Shown piece after piece: positions 56,497 to 64,000 of a DNA stretch of 64,000 bases. The DNA comes from Zoroaster sp. YZ-2022 (Eukaryota > Echinodermata > Asteroidea > Forcipulatida > Zoroasteridae), in contig CM055816.1 in NCBI GenBank assembly GCA_029582265.1, forward strand, positions 33,863,049 to 33,927,048. Reading direction: 5' to 3'. Numbering within the stretch: the stretch's first letter is position 1; the number at the start of each line of letters is the position of its first letter. Under the pieces are notes generated by a model. The model was not told where the DNA came from, searched no databases, and saw nothing but the letters and a program-made list of their open reading frames with translations. A program made the position numbers and the translations under genes.

Positions 56497-56768
56497 TTAA
56501 CCCTAACCCTCAAGGTATTCTGGCTAGGAACCTTCCTCAATCCTCCAAAATCCATTAGTGCACTTTTTGAAACATGCCCTTATCTTCAAAATGCACCATG
56601 CATTTTCATTGATCTTTTATATTCAGCACTTATGGCCTGTACTTATTGCCAGGTAGTAATTTTGCCCCATTTGAAAAGGTGAAAGTACCAGTTTCCAACA
56701 GTGCTGAATTTTTACCAAAAAGTGCCCCTTAGAGGATTTTGCAGGATTTGGGGTGGTTATAGGGTTAA
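56497..56768. mobile_element. piggyBac-like MITE, family PB1 (copy 3)
   Basis: TTAACCCTAACCCTCAAGGT ... GGTTATAGGGTTAA; shares AGGAACCTTCCT and GTGAAAGTACCAGTTTCCAA with 9181-9450. Confidence 0.9.
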
Positions 56769-57033
56769 TGACTGGATTTGGGCATGTCACAGACGAAAAG
56801 GACGGAACTGAAGCCTGTGACCATGCCCAAAACAGATAATTAACCATAACCTTTCCAAATCCTCTTTGCCAAAGTGAAGGATTGAGGTTATGTGGAAAGG
56901 ATTGAGGGCAGATGTGATTATTTGCTTGGTGGATTATGGAGGATTGAGGTACAAGTCCACATGTCCACATGTACATGTACACATGTATGTCCATGTACAA
57001 GTACACATGAACATGTACATGTAAGCCCCCAAA

Positions 57034-57380
57034 AAAGTCTCTGGTTTCTGGTCACCACACGCATCACCATTTTTAGTTTTCTTTTTATTTGCTATGAAAC
57101 GATGTCCAATTGCACCCAAAATTGCTGGATCGATTAGAATTCTGTGTTTTAAACGACTTTTTCACATATAGGGGTATAAACGTTTGCCCTATTTGTGAGG
57201 CCTCTCATAGCCACCATACTTTGTGTATAATGTATGGGAACATTTGTCTGGTTCCAATATCCGTGTATACAAGTTTCACATATTTCACAGGTTGGCAAAA
57301 CAGAAAAGAAAAAGAGAGAGAAAAAAAAGTACGTCACCGGACCAATTTTAAAGCCCACCTATGACCAGAAACTAGAACTT
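57034..57380. mobile_element. MITE, family M2 (copy 2)
   Basis: AAAGTCTCTGGTTTCTGGTC to TGACCAGAAACTAGAACTT; interior GATGTCCAATTGCACCCAAA and ATAGCCACCATACTTTGTG. Confidence 0.8.
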
Positions 57381-57669
57381 GTATTAGTCTACCAACACCA
57401 GATGTTAATTGTAAACACTTAGTTCCTACATTTTCAAATTTATTTACATTAATTTCCAGTTTCCAATTTCCAGTAAATTTAAGAGAAGTTACAACATTGG
57501 TAAATGTTTGTTTTGAAAAACAACTTTTGTGTATAGGAAATTTGGTCTGGTTCCACTAACCGCGTATGTGTATTACATGTTTCACTGGTTGGCAAAAAAA
57601 GATGACCAAAAAAAAGCAAAAAAACAAGTACACATGTACATATGTACATGTATGTATAAGGCCAAAAAA

Positions 57670-57877
57670 AAAGTGTCTGGTTTCTGGTCTCCTCACTCGT
57701 CACCTAAGACCTTTGAGTTGGCATTTTTTAGTTTTCTTATTTGCTGTGAAATGATGTCCAATTGCAGCCAAAATTGCTGGATCGCTTGGAATTCTGATGC
57801 ACAGTGTTTTAAACGACCTTTTCAAATACAAAAATACAAAAAAGGGCCTACATGTAAGACCAGAAACCAAAGACTTT
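57670..57877. mobile_element. MITE, family M2 (copy 3, internally deleted)
   Basis: AAAGTGTCTGGTTTCTGGTC to GACCAGAAACCAAAGACTT in only ~208 bp. DNA just before it (about 57530-57610, TTTGGTCTGGTTCCACTAAC) matches the missing part, so two copies may be nested or rearranged. Confidence 0.75.
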
Positions 57878-57975
57878 TTTGTTGTTGGTTTTTTTGGTCT
57901 AACCTTTTAGATAAAAATTTGTTCAGGTTGTTTTTGGGTTATTACCAGTTGGTGTACACTGTCTTATACACACAG

Positions 57976-58314
57976 ATTCAGCATGTATCACCAATAAGGA
58001 AGGTAACAATCAGGCTGGTGCTACAGATGGTAAAGATGAGAATTTGACATGCATTGCTAAAGGCAATCCTGTACCTGACATGATGTGGTATAATCCAAAC
58101 AACTCGGTGATAACCAGTGGTGCAAATACTGAAAAGTATCTGGTGGAAAACACATACACAACATCAGAAGAGGGTGGTATTTATGGAGATGTGATTACCA
58201 GCACATTGACCATCAAGAGAGTGAACTCAGAGATGGACTACGGGATGTATACCTGCAACAGCTCCAATGGAATCGGAGGAAATGACTCGCATGAAATCTC
58301 TCTCAATGGATCAA
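57976..58314 (+). CDS. Gene B exon 7: I-set/C2 Ig domain
   Basis: 339 bp, phase 1-1, donor TCAA|GTAAG. The acceptor is ambiguous: ACACAG (exon from 57976) or ATTCAG six bases later (57982). Both keep the frame, so a two-residue alternative splice is possible. Ig domain with DENLTCIAKGNPVPDMMWY (a classic I-set GxPxPxxxW) and MDYGMYTCNSSNGIGG (D-x-G-x-Y-x-C). This is the membrane-proximal type of Ig domain seen before FN3 repeats in nephrin, Robo and related receptors. Confidence 0.9.
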
Positions 58315-58345
58315 GTAAGATACAGTACATGTTACATGTACTTTA

Positions 58346-58564
58346 AAGGGACAATATTGTCACAATCAACAGGGCATGGAATCGGAGTGCTCGTTTTACA
58401 TGTAGATTAACTAATACCCCACATGATAAAATTATATTACCGTTGCTGCTGCATACTTGTAAATGAGCCAGTAATTTTCAGTCACTTCATCTTAAAATAG
58501 GACACCGATTCCATGCCCTGTTGAATTTCTGCTCTGATCATGAGGCTAGTGTCCATTTAAAGGG
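58346..58564. mobile_element. MITE, family M3 (copy 2)
   Basis: AAAGGGACAATATTGTCACA; AACAGGGCATGGAATCGGAG mirrored by CCGATTCCATGCCCTGTT; ends GTCCATTTAAAGG. Confidence 0.8.
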
Positions 58565-59403
58565 ATTAAATGCAATAGGGATTTGTTTTAACTTAGAAAC
58601 ACAATGCGCGACTCTGTGTCCATGTTGAAATCATTTTGTTACCTTGTTAATATTGCCAATCTGTGGGTGTTTTGAATTTCTGGCTGCACTTGTTTGCGCT
58701 CATGATTATTTACAGAGTCACCAGCTTATCTCTGATATCATAGCAGGTTCAAATGCAACATCATGGCAATTTTGTGTAGATTGTTAAAGTGGATTTTTTT
58801 TGTCTGAACTTTTTGTGTTTTCTTGTTAAAGATGTATCGCCCATGTTTTTGGCTACCCTTTTATCCCCCCCCCCCCCCACAAAAAAGAAAAAAAGGACAG
58901 AGAACCAAATCAAACTAATAAATTTCTTACTCAGTTTCTCTCATACATACATGTATGTAGCACACAGTAGTCTGTGAGAATCGGTATGAAGCTAATTTCC
59001 AAAACACGGATGTTATCACCCTGTTGTGATTTGTTATCCTAATTGGGTAAAAAACAGTAAGGGGGGGGATTGCTGGGCTATACATGTAGTTACTGAAAAT
59101 TGCGTAGTTATATGTTAATGTTCGCGCGCAAGTCTGGTTGGACAAGTTAATTAAACAAGTGTAAGTGTATCATTCTACATCATTATGATTTAGTTGTTTC
59201 TTGGTTTGGAGTTGAAAACAATTTAAATGCAAGCACTTTGATTGTTTGATGGGATATAATGGCTTGCGGTGTGTTCAAAAACGGATATTGACTGGCATTA
59301 TTCAGGCACTGGTGCACGTCTACCTTGTGCCTGTGAGTGACCATTTGTAATTTAGTGAACTTTACTATGACAATACAAAACTTTGCAGTGGTGATTGAAT
59401 ATT

Positions 59404-59744
59404 AAGTCTCCGGTTTCTGGTCTCCGTATGTGTTGCTTCAGACCTGCACCTCAGCATAGTTTTCTTCTTTTTTGTGTGCTATGAAACAATGTCCAATTGC
59501 AGCCAAAATAGCTGGATCAATTGGAATTCTGCCGTGCTGTATTTTAAATGACTTTTTCACGTACATGTAGGGTATGAACATTTGCCTGATTTGTGTGGCC
59601 TCTCTTAGCCACCATACTTTGTATGGGAAATTTAGTCTGGTTCCAGTAACCCTGTATAGTAGTCACTTGTTGGCAAAAACAGGATAACCAAAAAGATTAC
59701 CACATCAATTTTGAAGCCGACTTGATCAGAAACCAGGGACTTTT
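59404..59744. mobile_element. MITE, family M2 (copy 4)
   Basis: AAGTCTCCGGTTTCTGGTCT to GATCAGAAACCAGGGACTTT, with the AATGTCCAATTGCAGCCAAA interior. Confidence 0.8.
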
Positions 59745-59784
59745 TTTTCTTGGTCTAACCATCCTACTATTGACACACTTTAGT

Positions 59785-60058
59785 GGGAAGTTGCTGTAGA
59801 GGATCAAAACCAGTCAACTGCTTGTTTTGACTGTTGACCCAAATATGCGCACAAGGGGCATTTTTGACTGTTTTTTTCTGTCATTTTGACCACCCTGAAC
59901 AATATCAGACAATGCTTTTACCAGTAAAAAATTGTCGACTTATTTTGACCTGTAAATGTACTTTTAAGAGCACTAGATACAATGTACATGTATATCTTGG
60001 GAAGTACATATATCAACATTTTGACCGATTTTGACCCTTGTAGTAGTGGGAGGGCTAA
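59785..60058 (+). repeat. Intronic repeat R1 (copy 2)
   Basis: Ordered matches to 45412-45684, for example TCAACATTTTGACCGATTTT and GACCCTTG near the right end. Both copies lie shortly upstream of a gene B exon, in the sense orientation. Confidence 0.75.
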
Positions 60059-60112
60059 TGTGCCGTTTTCTGAGTGATCAGACTTCAGAGTATATTTTTC
60101 ACTGGTTTTTAG

Positions 60113-60394
60113 GAAAACCTGACATGCCTACCAATATTAACTTGGCTGGCCGTACTTCAAGCTCACTCGCCGTAACCTGGAAACCTGGCTACAATGGTGG
60201 TGAGGACCAGTGGTTCAATGTTAGCCATATGAAGACTTCATCAGATAAGGAGACATTCAGTGAAAGGATCACAGAAGGGATGATGTATAATGTGACCGGC
60301 CTCGTTCCATACACACAGTATGAGATAAACGTCTATGCTGAGAATGATGTTGGCATAAATCCAAATTCTGAAAGCATACGGGAGTACACATTAC
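60113..60394 (+). CDS. Gene B exon 8: fibronectin type III domain
   Basis: 282 bp, phase 1-1, with acceptor CACTGGTTTTTAG and donor TTAC|GTAAG. FN3 domain: PDMPTNINLAGRTSSSLAVT then W (A and B strands with the core tryptophan), GEDQWFNVSHMK (C strand), YNVTGLVPYTQYEINVYAEN (the diagnostic L-x-P-x-T-x-Y-x-x-x-V-x-A-x-N) and a final G strand YTLR. It follows seven Ig domains, which matches the Ig-then-FN3 order of nephrin-type adhesion receptors. The membrane segment should follow in later exons, not found in the remaining 3.6 kb. Confidence 0.93.
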
Positions 60395-62243
60395 GTAAGT
60401 TCCAAATCTGTTTCTATTTTTCCTGTTTGTTTGGCTTGCTTGCTCATTTTCTTTCATCTGTTTTGTAAGAATGTCACTAAACACTAACTAAAATTACTTT
60501 TAATAGATTACATAAATCAGCACTTGGCCAACATCTTTTGATTCTCTTTGGGAACAATGAAGTGAGGCTTATTTTCGGAATAGATTGGTGCTTTTAAAAA
60601 AAAAAATCATTTTTTTTCATAATGTTCAGGAAACCAGACTAACCAGATGAATGCAGAGACAACAGTCTGATTGAATGTCAAACAACATGTAGACCAAATG
60701 ACCAATAACTTTAGAACACTTTCATTGGCGGTTCCAGGGGGACAAATCAAATAAATCGTTTTCCATCTTCTCAAAGGTGGAAGCACATCAGACAGAATAT
60801 ATTTTGTTCAGGATGATTGATACTTTGTATCAAAATTTTTATCTCGGGTAATGTCACTTTTATGAAGTTACGTGAAATCATTTCCCGATTGATTTTCAAC
60901 AAAGAGTAGTCTTTGTTGAATTCCATGTTGGAATGGATACAAAAAATCTGAATGCATTTTCTTGATTACAACAGCAAATTAATAAGTTCAAACTTTCACT
61001 GGTTGGTTTTTTATATCTTGATTAACCCTCCTATGCCCAGGCTGAAATTTGGCCCAGTATACAGACAGTCACTTGAGTATTTTTTGTTGCATTGCCAATT
61101 GTTCACACATGTGTATTTTTCTCTAAGACTAAGAGTGCTGGAGTTAGTGGCAGTCAACCACACTTGTGTACATGTATGTCCTACAGAAGTTATATGCAGA
61201 GTCACACAGAGCTGTGTATGTACTGGATACAGTTGAGTGGTTTTGGTTTGACCTCCTACCATAGCCACATGTCCTTGCATTTATTTGAGTGCACTGCACA
61301 AAGTCATGGGTTGGGAGGTAAATGGACATTTTGAGTGTCTTTGACTGTTAAACATATAGGATGGTTGAAGGGACTCTTCTAAAGAGTTAAAAGAGCTGAG
61401 AGCATTAAAGCATACTCGTAGAAGCAGTTTTGCCGAACATAACCAATGTTGCACAATTCAATCAAATTTATATTAGCTTTTTCTCACTCATCTGAAAAGT
61501 TTCACAGACCATGCAGTTAATTAATTGTGTATATAGTGTTTTCTACACGATATCTACAGAAATACAAAGTTTATATGTGTCGTGACATTCTACCAATTAC
61601 AATGTATAACTACAGTGCATGTCTTTAACAATTTCCTGTTTTGTTCCACGGTTTTGGCTTTCCTTTTCCGGTTTCAGTGTCTTTTTAGTTTTAATTTCTT
61701 TCCCACAGTGATTGACTTTTTTGTTAGTGACATTTACCCATAACAAGCACCGTGTAAGCATTTACATGTACTATGTACACACACTGTAAATTACTGCACA
61801 TGTACTGTACATGTAATAGTGCTGTGAAAGTCGAGGCCTTCTGATTATAGTCTTACATTTAATTGTTTTGACTACATTGGTTTTGTTTGCCTACATGTAC
61901 ATGTAAATCCTTCTTTTTCTTTGTTCCCTTCTGAACTTGGGCTTGCTGTACACGTGTACATGTACGTCTAGTACATGTACATGCATACAGTGTAGTGCAC
62001 ATGAGTGTGTGAAAGTCAAGGCCTTCTAATATTAGTTTGTGTTTACTAAATGTACATTTGTTTTGTTTGCCTAATCTTTCTCTTGTCCATTTTAATTGTT
62101 CCATCATGACTCTAACCCATTCCTTTGTTCCTAGCCCCATGGGGTTTTCCGTATCTACATGTAGTCATTTTTGCCTTTGCATGGGTGCAGCCACAATCAA
62201 CTTTTTTACAAAGGTACATGTACATGTACATGTAGGTGTACAC
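60395..62243 (+). other. Probable gene B intron or downstream flank
   Basis: No further exon recognised. Includes a CCTCCTATGCCCAGG motif near 61026 resembling a PB2 end, and a duplicated GTGAAAGTC(G/A)AGGCCTTCT element at about 61825 and 62010. Confidence 0.45.
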
Positions 62244-62368
62244 TTGGGCCCAATTTCATGGCGCTGCTTATCACAGAATTTTGCGCTTATGGCGCCATAA
62301 AAAGCGTGTGATTCTATGCGCCGTAAGCGCAGAATTCCGCAGTAAGCAGTGCCATGAAATTGGGCCCA
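62244..62368. mobile_element. Palindromic MITE (TTGGGCCCAATTTCATGGC)
   Basis: TTGGGCCCAATTTCATGGCG and CTGCTTA are mirrored by TAAGCAGTGCCATGAAATTG and GGCCCA. 125 bp with an inner palindrome TTATGGCGCCATAA. The same end motif is, from memory, very common in marine invertebrate genomes. Confidence 0.9.
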
Positions 62369-62586
62369 GATCACAATTACATACATGTACATGTATATAC
62401 ATTGTACGTAGTTGTACACTTTCATAAGGACTCTTTATCTATTAAAAAATGATTGAAGCACAAAACTGAATTTGACCTTATAGAGTCCCTCTTTAAGCCC
62501 AGCATGTACATGCATAATGTATGTAGTTTCGGTTGTTTTTAAAACTTTCACTGATCGAACTCCTGAAAAATGTGTACTGTACAGTA

Positions 62587-62754
62587 CAGGCCTGATACTA
62601 TACGGAGGCAACGGAGGCAATTGCCTTGGTGCACCCTGGTCATTGCTTTGGTGCCCCTTGTAGTGTTCTAATAGAAATTTACATTTTCCTCATAGAGGTG
62701 CCATTAACCTAGCTTAAATTGCCTTGCCGCTACCAATAGATAGTATCAGGCCTG
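62587..62754. mobile_element. hAT-like MITE with 15-bp inverted ends
   Basis: CAGGCCTGATACTAT at 62587 and its exact mirror at 62740-62754; ACAGTA directly flanks both sides as a candidate 6-bp target duplication. 168 bp. Confidence 0.85.
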
Positions 62755-63828
62755 ACAGTAAATGTATTTACATTTGTGCATTGCCATGACATTGGACATT
62801 AGTGCACAAAAACCTTCATTGCATTTTATTTGAAATTATCATAATTTTCTTATCAATTCTGTTTTAGATTAAACTGTTATACAGACCCTTGGATTACATT
62901 GTACATTAGTTTTAAAACAAGTTTTAAAAATGCAAAATTATGGTTATTGGCCTTAGCAACAGTTAATTCTCTATTCAAGTTTTAAATGAAAAGCGTCCTT
63001 CAGAAAAAGAGGTACACATGTACATGTTTGAAAATTGTACAAAAGATTAACAAAACAAGCATATGTATGAAGTTGACTACATGTTATTTTTATTTTGTAC
63101 TTAAAGTTTAAATTACATATATATGAAACTTGAACTTCAATTTGTAGAAGGTTTATTGAGGAAATACGTGCAACATGAGTGTAAATTGTGGTTGGGTCAT
63201 TTCCTTTTTAAATATCAGAACTTGTTTTGCTAACCACTTGTCTCAGACTGTATATGTACATGTACATGTATGTACTTGGGTGTTGTAATTAATGTACACG
63301 TACATTGCATTCAGTGTATTTTAGTTTTGGAAGAATTTTTATTCAACCTTGGTTTATCTTCAGTCACTTCAAAGGACAATACTCAGAATTTAAAAATAAT
63401 AAAACCAATATCATATTACAAATTCAACCCCATATGAAAATGTTTATGATACTGCGTTTGACCTATTTTGTTTCTTTTTATTTTACGAAATTCTTTCAAA
63501 AATCCCCTCCCATAAACAATGCATTATTATTTTTGTATTTTATTTTTCATGCCCCCAACATTTTTTCCAAAGATTGTTAAAAAGCATGATGTACATGTAC
63601 ATATGTTCACAAGAATGAATAGGGGTTGGTTCTAATTATTGTAAAATTTTTGGAAAATAATTTGAGTCCGCATGATTTGCCATTTGGGGCTCGACAAAAT
63701 TTGTACAAATTGAATAGATTCAATTTTGATTTTCCTCATTGCCAGATTACACACAGGTTTAATACTGTAAATGTACAATGTTCTCCATACATACATGTAC
63801 CGTGCATGTAGTACATGCATACATATAC
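62755..63828. other. Non-coding stretch
   Basis: AT-rich with TACATGTA clusters (about 63250-63305, 63590); no exon or repeat family recognised. Confidence 0.45.
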
Positions 63829-64000
63829 CTAATAATAATAATAATGTGTGGACTTATATAGCGCACGTATCCACCAACTAAGTGGTGCTCAAGGCGCATT
63901 CTTTTTTACGTGCATTACACAACACACGGGACCTACGGCTTTACGTCCCATCCGAAGACGAAGCAATTATGGTTAAGTACCTTGCTCAAAGGACACAAGT
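63829..64000 (-). mobile_element. SINE, minus strand, cut by window end
   Basis: (AAT)n, GTGTGGACTTATATAGCGCA, CTCAAGGCGCATTC, then GGGACCTACGGCTTTACGTC and AAGTACCTTGCTCAA, matching the element at 30575-31083. The tRNA-like head lies beyond the window. Confidence 0.88.

Larger units (their letters stand above)
55954..57975 (+). other. Gene B intron packed with MITEs
   Basis: Contains TTAA-type MITEs at 56096 and 56497, an AACCTTTCCAAATCCTCTTT block at about 56850 and two M2-family MITEs (57034, 57670). It ends with a weak acceptor before exon 7. Confidence 0.75.
58315..60112 (+). other. Gene B intron
   Basis: Begins with an M3 MITE (58346-58564), then a poly-C tract (about 58865), an M2 MITE (59404-59744) and the R1 repeat (59785-60058), which ends just ~50 bp before the next acceptor. 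Confidence 0.7.

Overview
This is eukaryotic nuclear DNA from an animal. It has phase-1 exons with GT-AG borders encoding immunoglobulin (Ig) domains, kilobase introns, and very many interspersed repeats. The density of the palindrome TACATGTA, tRNA-derived SINEs sharing a tail with a LINE, a THAP-type P element, a Maverick-type element and many MITEs fit a marine invertebrate. An echinoderm (sea star or sea urchin) is my best guess, with amphioxus, hemichordate or mollusc possible. That assignment is inference only.

Host genes. Two related Ig-superfamily genes face away from each other. Gene A runs on the minus strand, with a V-set exon at 19455-19835 and a second Ig exon at 13304-13630. Gene B runs on the plus strand, with eight exons between 44377 and 60394: one V-set Ig, six further Ig domains and one fibronectin type III domain. 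All ten exons have lengths divisible by three, and phase 1 fits them throughout, so each is a domain cassette. Signal-peptide exons, membrane segments, cytoplasmic tails and the remaining exons were not found here. The architecture suggests cell-surface adhesion or recognition receptors; gene B resembles nephrin-type Ig/FN3 proteins in layout. The ~24.5 kb between the two V exons holds the unseen 5' parts and promoters plus large repeats.

Mobile DNA. (1) 14025-17558 is a 3.5 kb virus-like Maverick/Polinton-type element with ~285-300 bp inverted termini, inserted into a LINE fragment inside the gene A intron. Its two gene clusters converge at ~16007, and pieces resembling a PCNA-type sliding clamp lie in both arms. 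(2) 28965-32390 is a large foldback element whose arms are tandem arrays of a ~185 bp unit, five copies one way and nine the other, interrupted by a dimeric SINE. (3) 32391-38198 is a 5.8 kb P-superfamily (THAP9-like) transposon inserted exactly in the end of that foldback element, with a perfect 8-bp target duplication and a transposase damaged by frame breaks. (4) Many MITEs are present: TTAA-flanked piggyBac-like families, a TA-type family, hAT-like elements and several foldbacks.

Tandem repeats. A 44-bp array (21463-22131) and a 73-bp array (51283-52225) both appear to have grown out of transposon ends. There are also a 38-bp array, a polypurine tract, a CpG-rich array and a GGTCTC-rich array.

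Layout: 1-13.3 kb repeat-rich DNA without recognised genes; 13.3-19.8 kb gene A exons with the virus-like element in the intron; 19.8-28.4 kb minisatellites and foldbacks; 28.4-38.2 kb nested transposons; 38.2-44.4 kb MITEs and degenerate repeats; 44.4-60.4 kb gene B; 60.4-64 kb probable downstream intron or flank ending in a SINE.
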